Below, one piece after another: positions 1 through 13,205 of a stretch of DNA of 64,000 nucleotides. The stretch comes from Varroa destructor (lineage: Eukaryota > Arthropoda > Arachnida > Mesostigmata > Varroidae). Each line of letters starts with the position of its first letter. Position 1 is the stretch's first letter. Location: positions 26,896,033 through 26,960,032 of the forward strand of contig NW_019211455.1 of the NCBI RefSeq assembly GCF_002443255.2, in the 5' to 3' direction. Below the pieces are notes generated by a model. It made no database searches. It had not been told where the DNA came from and saw only the letters and a list, made by a program, of their open reading frames with translations. Both the position numbers and the translations under genes were made by a program.

Positions 1-377
1 AGCTAAGCAAATAAGTCAGAATTTACACACTTGAGCCACCCTTTTTGTTACGTATGCGCTGACGTTAGCGCCCAGTCACTTAATTCGTCTTCAAGTAAAG
101 TAAGCTGCTGTTGATTATTAGAAGACCAGCTGCTGTATTCGAAACCGTAAATTGTACGTTCTCTATAGCAGCTTGCCTGTGCCAAGTTATTTCGAATTGG
201 GAACTGTTGTTTAATGCCCGCATTACGTTGGTGGAAGTTATTCGCTTGTCAACTTGTTCCCATTTGTTAAAGACTATCAACTACAGCTATCTTTGAAGTG
301 TATATAGCGAATGGAAATCTAAGCAATAAATTATAGACTTTGACAGATTGACTAACTTCCGAGTTGACATTTCTCAG
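1..377. other. 5' flank or intron of the FAM151 gene
   Basis: No exon is recognised here. The sequence ends in a usable acceptor (TTCTCAG at 371-377) for the first visible FAM151 exon, so it is most likely intron. The short open frames on both strands show no family motif. Confidence 0.5.
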
Positions 378-3300
378 ATGTAGTTGACTTCATTGAAGGT
401 GACGTACTTCTCGGCAATCTTGCTGGACACAGCAGTGATGTAAGTAGATATGTTCGGAATATAACGCTTTGCCTATTTTCTGTTGTACATTACTAATGAG
501 AAATTTACCAAACATGCATCGCGTAATGGTAATTATCACCACATTTCCTTTCAAGCCTTAAATTCGTAGTTTAAGAATCTAGATCTTAATCTTAAATTAA
601 TGAGAATAAATCACGATCTATATGAATCGATGCTTTTTTTCGGTAATAATTTTGGAACGTTATTGTTTAAACGAACTTATGCCCTAGTAGTGATAACACT
701 AAGTCTACCTTGTTACAAATTTAACAAGTCTAAGACAAGGTTACCTTTATATATGCCTAAATTTCAAATTCAATAGACATAGTAGGTTCCCTTGATTTCT
801 TTCTTAAAAGTGACTTTCATTGTCGTATCGGTTTTCGCTACAGGCTCGTGTACCAATCATGGCGCATCCGCCAGACACAACGTCTGACATTCTGTTTAGC
901 GAATGGATACGGCTTGTTAAGGAAAGCAGAACTTCAAAGGGTATTAAAGTCGATTTTAAAGGTACTTCATTCATCATTCAGTCACGATTATTAAATGCTG
1001 TTGGTGTTAGACATAGATGAATACATGATCAACCCAGGTAAATGTTCCAAATTTTACACTTAGCCGTGTCATTAGGTATCGCTTTAGGTTCCTAACCGTC
1101 AGCATAAAGCAACGCGTTTTCTGTTTCTTTTTTTAATCTATTTTTTTTTAAATCTACACCATTATTTGTCAAAAAACTACCACTGCAGCATCACAGAGCG
1201 GGAAGTGTACCGAAACCGTCGTATTGAATATCTTTTGACTGAGAAATTTCCTTACAGAGCAGCGGATTTTAATCTTGCTATATTCATGATTTTTGGTGTT
1301 TTCAGATTTCGATGCTGTTGAGTCCTGCCTTTCCGATATAGCCATAACTATTCCGACGGTAGGTTCACCTTATAGCAAATCTTCTAGTATAATCAACTTT
1401 TGTACGGCGACAGCTGAGGTTCACAATGGCTTCTCGCCTTGCATTCAAAAAATTATGGTTCAAATAAATTCTTTGAGCGAGTATGTAATATTTCTCGTAT
1501 GCTTCTCTGCAGCGTTCATGCATAAAAAAGGTGAAAAAAAAAACAGTGTAGGAAGTACTTTTTTATTTACATGAAAAGTAAAATAGTTTTTTTAAAGATA
1601 CGATTACTAATTGACCCGAAATGTATTTTTCGGCCGGGTTTGAAAAGTTTTTGATAACAGCATGGTTTTAACGCTTTTACAGAACAATTTTGCAGACTGT
1701 AGAAAACATTGAATTTATCATGTCGAAACGAAGTTGGAACATGACGTAGTCGTTTAGATAAAATCGTGCTATTACTTTTACGACCTATGCTGTATTGTTT
1801 GCTTTGTATCGATGTGAGTATCATGTGCAGCCGCTGAATCATGAGCTGTGGCTGAATGCAGACGTCTTAGTAGGGCCCGGTGAACCGAAGGGAACAGCCT
1901 TGCCAGCAGAGGCTTTTGTCGATATTTGCACAAGGAATGGCCCCGCGGGCCATGTACTTTCAATTGGATGGACCACGGAACTGGCGGGCACGCCACAAGA
2001 AGTACCCTCAGTCTACTCGTGGAAAAACATTTTTCAGGTATTTGTGAGCGTATGTACAGTGTATCGAAAACTCGCGCTAGAACCTAGAAAATTTGAGTGA
2101 AGCTGCGTAGTGATTGTAAAATTTATTTTCATCCTTTGTCTCAGAACTGCATATTAAGGTAAACAAAGGCTACGCAGAAACATACACCTACCGGCTGATC
2201 CGATTATTTGAGATATTGTGTTGACGTCCTCTAGACAGAATTCTTTCCCCTAAAATAAATGTGAATACGTTGCATGCCCTGTTGCCCTTGATTTAATATA
2301 GCCTGTAGATGGATTGAATTAGCAAGTTAGAACTACTACATTCAACGCTCCATGCTCTTCACATAGTTTTATACACATGTGATGTTTTTGCTCAGATGAT
2401 TCGACTTCTAGACAAAGTTCCCCGTGAAACAGTTGTCACATTTCCAGTGCGTCTTTCGCATCTTGTGTTTGCTCCGTTGACACTTCTACTCAGCGTCAAG
2501 AGCGCTACCTCGCTGACTGTGTGGTCACACGCAGGTGACCCGTTACCAAAATATGAAGTGATGACGTTCCTCTTATGGGCTTACCCTAATCGAATCTATA
2601 TTGATCTATCGGAAGAACATGTTCGGCGCGTCATGGACCTTCTCGAAAGCCTCAGAAAAGTTGTTGTAAGTTCAGCCGCTATAGTCGCTACATTTCGAAA
2701 CGAATTCTGTTATTTGCCCTTAACTGGTTCATTAGAAAAGTTTGCAAAGTTTTTTGTTACTTGGCATTTTTTGCCGTCTTAACTTTCCAGGTGCTTACGT
2801 CAACGATGAAAGTTATTACTTGGAACACGACCGATGCAGCTGCATCACAGCGTGCTCCCTGGGGTAGTCCCTATGCAATCGTCGTATCAGGCCCGGGCTC
2901 GATAACCGTTGAAGTAGCAGATCCTTGTCGGCTTAAATCGGTTGGAATCAGCGGTGATCTCACTCAAATAGCGAGTCACAGCAAAGATTTAGGACGTTGT
3001 CTAGTAAGTCAAGTAGCAAAATGATATTCTTACAAATGTCGCGTTTCTAATTAAAGAAAGCGCACTAATGCCTGACCGCTTGCAAGATGGAACCTCTGTT
3101 CCTATCCTTGTGGTTGACAAGTTTTAGACTTAATATGGACTATGCTTATCAATTAAGGTCACATAATGAGTCGGCTGTATCAGGTTTTCAAGGCCTATAG
3201 TAGACTGGAAGTGCATCTTATAATTTCTCAAATAAGTATTCTTATATTGTTGTATCGGCTGAACTGCAAAGTTCAGTTGAAGAAAAAAACTACAATTAGT

Positions 3301-3497
3301 AGTTTGCGATGACAGCAGATGCAGATACCTTTGTCGACTATTGTATTTCTCTACTGCGAAATTAACACTCAACTTGCTCCTTGTAATTGCAGGACATGAA
3401 AACACTTGTAGACGACATGACTTTGTTATCTCAAGTGACGCTGACATTTATTGGATCAGGAGAAGTCGTTCTGTTTGTGGAACAGCCGATTCCATAA
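378..3497 (+). CDS. FAM151/menorin family protein, 5' end missing
   Basis: Seven exons join in phase: 378-439, 844-961, 1306-1358, 1831-2037, 2396-2665, 2791-3003 and 3393-3497 (stop TAA), giving about 341 residues. Visible family motifs, in order, are FIEGDVLLG in the first exon, VPIMAHPP followed by GIKVDFK in the second, ELWLNADVLVGPG and IGWTTE in the fourth, and FPVRLSH and SLTVWSH in the fifth. These match the FAM151 (menorin) family, whose domain is thought to resemble phospholipase-C-like barrels; C. elegans menorin acts in epidermis to pattern sensory dendrites. Each intron has GT-AG ends, for example GTAAGT at 440 and at 2666. The start codon, signal peptide and the expected first His-containing motif are not seen in 1-377 and probably lie to the left. 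The family call is firm; the substrate and role in this animal are unknown. An AATAAA lies 8 bases after the stop. Confidence 0.9.
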
Positions 3498-5542
3498 GCT
3501 TCAAAATAAATCTAGTGCTGCGGAACTCATCACTGGCTTATCCGTTATTCCATTATCATACCCACTAATATTCTATAAATATGGCCGTATGTACGACCCA
3601 AAAAATAGAAAACAGAAAGAATTCTTCCGTTTCTGTTTTTGTATACTGCTAAACAAAAAAACCCTTGCTTTCTCCTTTACATTCATTGTGTGTACGAAGG
3701 TAATTGCTTTAATGTAGAACTACCGCGGTGTTATACCATATTTTGGATGAAACGGCCTTTCTAATATCTCGGAACGTAGGCCTTACTAGAAGTTTGATCG
3801 TTTACCGCATTGCGACCTCAGATTGATTTTACTGGTTTACAATGGCGCCGAAATAGTTTTGTAGAATGAATACCTGTTCTTCGTGTTTTATTTTTTGTAC
3901 GAGCCATATTACTAACGTGCATGCTGCTAAACCGTCCCTTTAAATAAGAAACATCCTCAAATCCTAAACCATGTCATTCTCGGGTAGTTGCATTTGAGTA
4001 AACAAACAGCAATTTGCACTTTTGGCTCATTTAAGTTGGTCTCAGTATTAACTATCGTATCCATCATACTTACGCAGTCATTTACTTAACGAAAATAGCG
4101 TTTCGAACAGAAATATGACGAATGCACAGCATTCTTTTCAAGTAGTCTATTCATCTGTCTTTAGTGATTCAACTTCTACCCGTTTTTCTATTTCCCGCCA
4201 AAAAAGAAAACGTAATTCAGTATTCTACTGTGGGCAGCTAAACAATCGTTATCGTCTGCTAAGTTGACATTCAGAGAGCAAAATATAAACAACAAAAAAA
4301 GCATCTCTCCCTTACCATTTCGCTGGTCACTCTTTGCTGTTAGAGGGAGTAACCGCCGCAGTCCTAGCACAAAGGGGTAGGCAAAGGCACGCAGCTGGTG
4401 GAACATTAACAATATAGTAGTTTGAGTATGTGTGAAGTACGGTCGTAGTTGTGATACGTGTGGGCGTGCTGCGAAACGCTTTACTTTGGCCTGATATCGT
4501 GCGGATCAACGACAACGTTTAAAACAATAAGCAATAGCTATTCATACAGATGTGCACGCGCGCGAAGTGCAGCAACAGCAGCTTTAATGGCCTCCAAACA
4601 AATGACCCAATGTTAACTATGCCGCTCTGTGACTGTAATCATTCCAACGTTGCGCTGTGCGAATAGATGTTTTTTCAACGACCCAAAAAAGAAACGGTGC
4701 CACCCGGGGTGCTTAACATTAACGGAAGTGGCATCCAATCCAAAGCCTCGTGAAGAATGAGTCACAGAGGGGGTTGAGAGGGGATGGCTCATATCGGCTC
4801 AGGAGGGTCGATTAATGTATGATCACGGATGCGTGGTCGCGGTCAGTTGCTTGCACAATGCAATTTTTGCAAGTGATTTACATTGTTGTTGTGCCAGAAG
4901 CATGAAGGCGCGGTAAAAAGGCAGGTTGACGGCAGGTTAAAGAAATGGAAAATTTACGATAAACAAGCTTCTTGCGCCTGGACTGTTCGTGTGAGGCAAA
5001 TATCATAGTTACGACGGAAATTACGTGTCTAGGGACGTACCACACTCGAAAAGAATTAGCCTGAGTCGGATGCAGTAAATGAACGTAGTTAGGAGAACAA
5101 TGGGTAATAGGCTGTTCACCCACAGAATAACTTCCGGTAGAATGTATTAATAATATATTTGGATCAAAGGATATGTTTTTGCGCAGATTTCCAGTACTAC
5201 TTGAGGACTGTAGATTCCGATGGAACGAAACCAATTGAATTATATTAGTAGACCGGTGGCGAACAGCCTTAACCTTTTCTCAGCATAGTGAGCAGTTCTG
5301 CAGGAACTTCAGTCACAACGCATTAACGAAGTTCACTAATCGTAGAACTTAAAAAAAATATATTATGATTTATTCCCGGTAGAACTTAAACTCTAGCAAA
5401 ATTTCCGTTTATTGTACCCCTGCGCAGCGCCGGTGCACGACTTTTGATTCAATTTCCGTTCTATCTGCTTTTTACACTACCCCATCGAAACCAGACAACC
5501 AGGACGGCTGTCTTACCAGGGTTTTCCAGACCGTCGGCAACG
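3498..5542. other. Intergenic region upstream of the lipase
   Basis: No coding exon is recognised between the FAM151 stop and the lipase start. About 4.4-4.9 kb is somewhat GC-richer than its surroundings and could hold promoter elements for the downstream gene. The open frames on the minus strand (about 4.2-4.5 and 4.9-5.2 kb) have no recognisable motif or splice structure and look like chance. Confidence 0.5.
3505..3510 (+). terminator. poly(A) signal AATAAA
   Basis: An AATAAA hexamer lies 8 bases past the FAM151 stop codon. If used, the 3' UTR would be only about 20-40 bases. No other AATAAA was noticed in the next few hundred bases. Confidence 0.5.
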
Positions 5543-6937
5543 ATGGTAGTCAAAATCAGTACAGCAGCGATGTCGAAGAACCGTCGCTTTTATGAAGAAG
5601 CTCATTTGAGCTTTTCGGGCGGCGGTTTCCTCGGCATCTATCACGTCGGGGTGGCGCTTGCGTTTCGAGATTTTGCCCCGCACGTCGCAAACCGCAAGGT
5701 ATTTGGCACCTCGGCCGGAGCCTTAGCCGCCAGTTGCCTCGTGAGCGGTTTCCCTATGGATAAGGCAATCAACAATATCGTGACCTTAGCGGTACATTGC
5801 CGAAGTCTTCCATTGGGGCCGCTCCATCCGCGCTTCAACCTATTTGATACAATGCGTAGGGATCTTGATCTGTATATGCCAGCCGATGCGCACATTCGCA
5901 GCTCGGGTAAGCTGTTTGTGTCAGTGACGCGTGCATCAAATTTACAGAACGAGCTCATCAGTAATTTCGATTCTCGGCAGGAACTTATTGATGTGCTAAT
6001 GGCATCGTGTTTCATTCCGTACTTCCTCGGTTGGGTTCCGCCAAAGGTCAAGGGTGTCAGCTATATTGATGGCGGAATTAGTCGTAACCTCCCTATCCAT
6101 GATGAGCATACGATTACCGTGTCACCCTTTCCAGGCGAGTCGCGAATCGGTCCTCGGTCAGGCAATTTACCGAAAGTAGCATTCATGCCGGAGACACTTT
6201 TACGCCTCTGCAAGACCGTATACGCCCCTTCGCCCTCTATCCTCGAAGAGCTGATTCAGCAGGGTTACAAAGACGCCGTCCATTTCCTACAGAACAACGA
6301 CATGATTTCCTGCCATTCGTGTATCGCAGCTGAGAATTACTTCATAACAAGTTCCGGCCCGTCATCATCAATGAAAATAAGTCACAGCCAGCAAGAGAAT
6401 GACAGCGAGCAATTGTCTTCACTAATTATTACTGATAGGTCCATTGACGGCAAGGATTGCGAGCATTGCGACGCGCATATCAAGCTGTCGAGCAGGTCGA
6501 ACGTATCTCGTACACTTTTGCGGCCGCTTGAGCTGGCGACGATTGAAGAACAGCTGGAGCGACAATTGAGGCCATATCGACATACGAGACTGGCGCGAAC
6601 TGTGGCATTAGTGGTCGCCATTGTTATGCTACCGTTCGACATAGCTTTGGCGACAATAGGCAAAGCGGCGAGAAGCTGGGGATACATGTGGGACTGCATC
6701 CTGCACAGCTACAGCGGTTTGTCTGCACCTCTGCGTAAGATTGTTGTGGACTCGCAGGAGAAGGGTTGCCAGGTGTGTGGAGGACCGGGTGCAATTGCGG
6801 CAGAAAGCTCGACAGCTTCCTCTTCTTCGAACCATGTGCAATCCGACTGCAAAGCTGACGGCGACGAAGTGGACAATGTAAAGCACAAGCCTGTTTCAAC
6901 GGATAGAAAATGTGCCAATTGTGTGAAAGGACAATGA
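5543..6937 (+). CDS. bmm: Patatin-like phospholipase / triacylglycerol lipase (ATGL/brummer type)
   Basis: A single uninterrupted frame of 464 codons encodes a PNPLA-family serine hydrolase expected to release fatty acids from lipid droplets. The patatin domain fills about residues 20-260. It holds the oxyanion loop GGGFLG (26-31), the nucleophile motif GTSAG with Ser57, and the DGG motif with catalytic Asp176. In human PNPLA2 the dyad is Ser47/Asp166, so the spacing agrees. GPLHPRFNL, FIPYFLG and TVSPFPGES are further ATGL-type blocks. A hydrophobic stretch near residues 350-375 (VALVVAIVMLPFDIALA) resembles the C-terminal lipid-droplet-anchoring segment of the family. The ATG at 5543 is chosen because it is the first ATG in frame; one at 5570 would also keep the domain. 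The open frame extends upstream without an ATG. There are no introns, unlike the neighbours, so a retrocopy origin is possible, but no disabling change is seen. Confidence 0.93.
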   Translation: MVVKISTAAMSKNRRFYEEAHLSFSGGGFLGIYHVGVALAFRDFAPHVANRKVFGTSAGALAASCLVSGFPMDKAINNIVTLAVHCRSLPLGPLHPRFNLFDTMRRDLDLYMPADAHIRSSGKLFVSVTRASNLQNELISNFDSRQELIDVLMASCFIPYFLGWVPPKVKGVSYIDGGISRNLPIHDEHTITVSPFPGESRIGPRSGNLPKVAFMPETLLRLCKTVYAPSPSILEELIQQGYKDAVHFLQNNDMISCHSCIAAENYFITSSGPSSSMKISHSQQENDSEQLSSLIITDRSIDGKDCEHCDAHIKLSSRSNVSRTLLRPLELATIEEQLERQLRPYRHTRLARTVALVVAIVMLPFDIALATIGKAARSWGYMWDCILHSYSGLSAPLRKIVVDSQEKGCQVCGGPGAIAAESSTASSSSNHVQSDCKADGDEVDNVKHKPVSTDRKCANCVKGQ

Positions 6938-9900
6938 TTACTCATGATCAACCTCAGTTAGCAACGGTCGGCAAAAGTTCTGACTAAAACAGTGAATTCT
7001 TTACATTTGTCATGGGTTACTGAAATTCACAAGTCGCGATGCGATGTGAGTTGTAACGATTGGTAACGTGCCTCGATTTAGTACATTGTTTACACAGCAC
7101 AAAGAATAAACGATGCATTCTGAACTAGTACGCATTACCACAGTAAGAACATTTATGTAATTGTTTTAGGTAAGTTTATTTTCGTGGCTAGGCTGGGTTG
7201 AAGCTTAGTGGTGTCCGATGTTTAGTTATATCTGCGTTTTTACATAGATTACATGCTATCCATCAAACTCGGCATTGGGGTATGCTTTGTGGTGTGGTAA
7301 TTCGGTAGACAAACCTGATATGAAGTAGTAGAAATAGATTCGTACTTCGTTCGTAGATACTTTTCGAACTTATACGGTTAACTCGCTTTCATGAAGAAAC
7401 ATTATCGTCCGTTGACGAGTATTTGCTTTTGTCTGTTTGCCTGTCTGTCTGTCAACGCAGTCGTTATTTGTTGTACATGTTGTTGCATTAGAAGCTATAT
7501 ATTTGTTATCCTCATAAGCTTGTGTTGCCTTATTCAAACCGCAACATTGTCGAAAGAATGAAGAAGTAGTGATGTTTCGATCGTTGTACTACTCTAGTAT
7601 GTTAATGGAAATAACGCGCTACTTGAAAGATTATCGCGGATCGGTCAAACCTAGGGAAACATTCGTTAATCATGATTGTATTGATGATTATGTGATTATG
7701 GTACTATGGTCTTTACGCTGAACATCGTTTAGCAGTATTATGGCCGTTAGACGATCTACGCTAAGTATTTTTGTACATAATTGTACGTAACACGCTGGTC
7801 ATTCTGGCGTTGTCATTTTTACATGGGAAGTAACTGTGTCGTGTGAGAAGTAGTACAGGAATTCGAGTAATAACAGTTATTAACAATAGCATATAACGAA
7901 ACTAGCCAAAAACAAAGTACAAGGAAACTTGTATCTAATATTTACTACGAATTTGTCTGTGCGCATGAACCGGCTGATGATACAAAGAACAGGATAATAA
8001 CAAATAAATAACTTTATGCATATGCAGATGAAGAGATTGAATTGTTATTTTTATAGAAAAGTGCAAAAACTGAACCGGAATAAGCACGTATAATCTAATT
8101 GTTATTGCGGAACTTGTAATCGCGTTTCATCCTGGCTTGTAGAGATAATGCTACTTTTAGTAAGGTCAAAGGCCGTGTTTACCTCAGTCTACTGACACTC
8201 AGTCATGGTAGAAGCGTGTTTGTATTTGCCTGTTAATACGAGTGCATGAAATGCACCCTGTGCTAAAGGCATTATTCTTATGCATATGTGCAAGGATTGC
8301 TTTTTAAAGCTGCAGTGCATCGAAACAAAAAATGCGAGTTTGTAGCTGCAAATAGCCGTCAGACATGGCGCGAAGCGTCAAGCCCAATAATAGACAGATA
8401 TCTAAGCCTGCTCTTTCGGGTCCTTACCAGCCAAAAGAACTTTGACCAAAGGTATTTATACGTTAAATAAATAATATCGTAGATGGATATTTTAAGATAG
8501 AATAACTTTGCCAATTAATTTCCACACGCCCACTTCGTGAAGGGCGTATTTCATCTATATCTTGTCGCTTATTACCTGATTCGATTGTCTATAATATAAA
8601 TAGAAATGCTCTAACTCAGTAGATTAAATTCCAATTTATAATGGAAGTTTTTCAAATTTAAAATGTTTGTCGCAAGAGTATTTTTATCGACTCTGCACTG
8701 ATTAACGCGAAAAAGTGGATAAAACAACTGTAATTGTTTTCGTCCTGTTGCCGTCCCGTACGTGAGACAAGAGCTGAACGCGCAAATAACGCGAGGTGTC
8801 AATAAACTATACATCGAACATTGAGCAACTATTCAGATTAACGATTACAGCATCGTAGAAATTATAATATTTAAATTCGCTCCTATGCGTTCGTAGTTTC
8901 TGCATGGGTGCCCATCGAGGCTTACCTTCACGACTCAACAGGATGCACGCTAAAAACTGTAATCTATAGACGAGAAGTTGGAGGACTGTATTTGTTATAC
9001 TAAACATTTGGCTCAGTCAACTATTGACAATAAGAGTTACGGGGCGTCGAATGGTTTTTTATAGATTTTGCTATTGGCTTGGTGTCTTCATTATCATACT
9101 AAATAATGAGCAACGTATACAGCGATGTTGAAGAAAGTACGTGCTAAGTACTATAGCGTTATCGGCCGTTGCATATATAATTGATGCATGCAAACGAATG
9201 TCTGCTCACTGCATCTTCGTGGACAACATTCTTCGAGATGGTGTGTTGGTAATAGAAAATTTTAGCTCTTTTAGAAAATATTTTTCACTGTCGAATGGAA
9301 TGAAAATTACTATAAAGAATCCTTAAGTAGCCTAAAGATAAAGAACTCAAAACATACTTTCACCGCAGAGCTAAACAGAATGCATTTTTACGCTCTTCGA
9401 ACAACGTATTTTCTACAGTTATATTCGAAGTAAACTGCTAGTGGTATAAAAAATAGCCATAGAAGCTGCAATATTAAGTGATATCAAACCTCACTCCACA
9501 ATAGACCGTTCAGGTGCACAATTTTATTCTATCTTTCGTTCTTACCCTGAAAAAAAGTAATTTTTGTGCTAGTCAAACCTGGCACATATGCCATAAAATA
9601 TCAAGGTAGAAGTAATGAAAATACTCCAGGTTGTAAAATAGAGAAGGAAACGCGTTGGATTATTCTGGTAAATAAATGTCTCAATGTACTCTAAAGCATA
9701 GCATTTTTTTTACTGTGTTTATTGATTAATACAAGATCCGCCTGTCAGCAGGTCAGAGTGCAAAGTAAATAATCCTGAGCAGATCACAGTTTTATCTGAG
9801 CTAACACTCTTACATATTATCCAAGTTTTTCCGTTACACTAACAACGTCGTCGACTTGCCAGCTTACAAGGCTACGTGTGCTATTATATAACCAGTATGA

Positions 9901-12299
9901 TTAAACTTCATGTGATTTTAGATTAACGCTACTGACTATAAGTAGAGTGCAGTTTGCCTATAACTGATTGAGAATAAACTGCTATAATGATGCACAATCA
10001 GAATAATCTACTTTTTTGTTACAGCTGCGAAGTAGCTGGCTCTTTTCTGCAAATTCTGACAAATGCCCATATAAATATTTCTGGTAGATGCTTTCAGTGT
10101 ACCTACATAGTGTTCCTGTGATTGCGTAGCGAATAACGTATTGCGTATTCAAATCCAATCTGAGTGTTTCGTGTTAAGAACCAACTATCTGAAATAATGC
10201 CTAATGGCTTGCTACTTAAATACCATAGATAAGAATAGGAACACACGTATATGTATATAACTCATTAGATTCTAAAAGAGCCAAGTGAGTGAAATTAATC
10301 ATTGAACGTACCTGTCTGCGCAAAGCTGCGAGGGAGTAATCATTGATCAATTTCCTTTAGCCCAAAATAGGAGTCCTGCATCGTATTCTAGCTTTGAGCA
10401 TAAAGTTGCATGAACAAGAGTGTCAGCTCAAAATGGCTTTCGCCCTTGGGCTGGAAAATGGGGCGACAGCACTTCTACAGTCACGTCATATGTAAACATC
10501 TCCATTCAAAATGCAACTCGCTTCGTTATTTATGAAAAAAAAAAAATCGATTCTGTGTTTCATCTAAAAGTATACCTCAGTGTAAAATTGCACTGTTTTC
10601 CTTCTCGATGAAAACGCAGGGCTCAAATGTGTGGTAACCTTTCCTTAAGCTAACTAAAAATCTCAAACCCGAATCCCCAATGACTCTTTCTGCTCACAGC
10701 TTCCTGAGCCTAACCGTGGACTTTCAGCGCTGCTTTTGTATCACATGCAACATTAAAATATATCTAACTGGTTTTATATGCCAAATGCTTATGTATTGAT
10801 CCGGCTATCGATTCTGTTCGTTCTTGATGGCGTTTCTGCGATCAAAACACAAATTTTGCGAAGCTGACCGTTATGAAATGCATCCAGTTACACTCTATGT
10901 GATGTTAGTTAGCAAACCAACGGAACACTGTATGGTGTGAGCGAAAGCTAAAAAATGGTTAACTTCAAATCGTTAAATTAAAGCTGCTCTAGAAAATTCA
11001 TAAGTGTCCCTTAGCAACACGACCACCAATAGATGTCGAAATCGTGGTTAGTTTCTTCCGTTCAAAATTGTAAGGCTAAAATCAAGCTGCTTATGTAGAG
11101 TCCAGGCACGTATCGACGGCGCTAAGGGTTCAAAGCCTCACATGAAGAACGCTGGTTTTAGTGGGACGCGTCATTTATATTTGACTGCCGTGTCGTTCAT
11201 TTGCTCTGGCATCGGACAAAAAAATATTTCGCACAATCCTTCGACAAGGTCGAGCAGTTCATATATTCCGACGCATACAATTTATTATTTCTATAGAATA
11301 GACATTATCTGATTCGTATCCTTACAAAGGAAAATGAAGAGTGATCACACTTGTCTGAGGGTCGCTTTCCATGAAACGTTGGCCGATTGGATAATTATGA
11401 AGATAAGGAAAAGGGCCAAGCTCCAGGTAGCACTGATATCTGCTTTTTCAAAGACAAACTGCAACAGTAAATATTCATGCTAAGGTTCTTCTCTTCTGAC
11501 AACACGCCACCCCCTCCTTACATATGTTAAAGGACGGACTTGTCATTTTTAGGGTACGCGAAATTTTCACGAAGTAGGTTTTTTAGTTCTTAGTTTTTAG
11601 TAATTAATTATTTCGTCGTTATTCAATTCATTATTCAATCGTTTTTCTGTTAGCAATGAGCTGACCGGTTAATAAGGCCAAGTTTCGAAGCATATTCGTT
11701 TATTAATTTGGACGTTCTTTGAATAGTAGCGAATACTTCATCATATGTACAAAATACTTCAAGAGTGTTCACGAAGTAAAAAATCTGGCAAGAATTTTCG
11801 CTGTGATTTGCTGTTGCTTCCTAGAAAATAGTAATAATCTCTTAACCATCAATACTTTCTAATTTGACTGTGACGCCGTTATGACAGAAAGATAAATAAA
11901 AATGTCACTATTGTAGTTGTCGTCTACCATACCGGCTGCCAGGATTCTAATCTCATATGTCTGGTAAAGAGGTGGGTTGCTTATAGCCATATAGCTGGAT
12001 TAGATTAATTAACGAACACACTTGATGATGAGAGACACTTTTTGGGTGCAAACTTAATTAAGCACCCTAACGGAGTGTATATATATATATATATAGTTAA
12101 TTTTGTAATTTTTTGTAGTGATAATTATATACATAGGCTCTTATATCTCCGATTACTAGATATATTACAATATCTATTGTGCTTTAGCGATCACAGCGAT
12201 TTATTGTATCAGTTAAAACTTAAGTACGGTACGACTCTTCATTGTAGTTCGAAGCTTGTAAGCGTTACCGCACCTGTATCGTATGCTGTCAAATGCCCC
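6938..12299. other. Gene-free AT-rich stretch
   Basis: Both strands were read. Only short open frames without motifs, splice context or codon bias occur. A (GTCT)n-like patch lies near 7431-7452 and a (TA)9 run at 12078-12095. No tRNA, mobile-element protein or conserved domain was recognised. Confidence 0.55.
7105..7110 (+). terminator. poly(A) signal AATAAA
   Basis: This is the first AATAAA noticed downstream of the lipase stop, implying a 3' UTR of about 190 bases. Confidence 0.45.
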
Positions 12300-12800
12300 G
12301 TCCGGGTGTACGGATTCAGTAAGACTCGGCCACTGGCCTATCGCCTCAGACATGAAAGGCTCTTATTAGCTCGGCAACTGCCGTTGCATTCACAACACGG
12401 TTCGAGTCTCAACGGCGATGATGACAGCGACGACAACGATGAAGAGAAATGGGGATAGATAGCTATTTAAAGGAGAACGCTGGAAAAGTAAAGAGAGCCA
12501 TGCGAGTATCGACCGACTGAGGACGTACGGAGCTTCTAGTGGTTTATTCTTCGATGCCTTCATTTTGTTTGATTTCGTCTCCCGCCCCTTGCGACTTAAC
12601 CTTCGAGTGTTTCGACGTCGTAATGTGGCCGTATTGTCGCAACTAACCAGACAGAGAACAGTGCTGTGAAGAGTATACGTCGCGGTGTCTCCAGAGTTGT
12701 TAACGGCTTCGCAACTGTTACATAGCCAACGATTAAGCGTCGAATAATTTCTAGCCATCATCACGTGACTGTTCCATAACCTCGAAAATGGCGGCGTTTA
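12300..12800 (+). promoter_or_regulatory. GC-richer promoter-like patch with an AAAATGGCGGC motif
   Basis: This 500-base patch is visibly richer in GC and CpG than the DNA around it. It ends in AAAATGGCGGCG at 12785-12796, which matches the YY1/TISU-type motif found close to transcription starts of many animal genes. The ATG within that motif opens only a seven-codon frame. A candidate small gene begins about 400 bases downstream. The open frames inside the patch on both strands have no recognisable domain. Confidence 0.35.
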
Positions 12801-13205
12801 CCCGTCCGTAAATGGCTTGTTAGAATAGCACGAAGATACAGTGTGAAAATTCTCGAACATATTTCTCTTCGACATACAGATAAGTTAATTGATTATTACA
12901 AGTCGCACCTATATTCCACTGAAATAGGTTGCGCTATGGATAGTTTCCTTGTTCAGCTAAACGTGGTATATACTCCGTATGGACAAATTTGCCGTAATTA
13001 CATAAACATAGCTACTATTTGTTTGTCAATGAAAAGAAATAAACTATTACTAGTTTGTTGCGTAAGCGTCTTTGTGTTTATTCACGCTTAGTTTGAACTG
13101 TCGATGGAGTCGAACGATCGATGCTGTGCATATTACTTATATATATAGTACCACTATTAGTGGCAGAGAAGAACATGCCATGACAATGTCTTTGTGAAGC
13201 TGAAA

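Noticed and set aside
12399..12410. GGTTCGAGTCTC, similar to a tRNA B box
   Set aside because: No matching A box at the right distance and no acceptor stem could be formed.
12390..12764. 124-codon open frame on the minus strand
   Set aside because: No domain, signal peptide or splice partners. It lies in the GC-richer promoter-like patch where long chance frames are expected.
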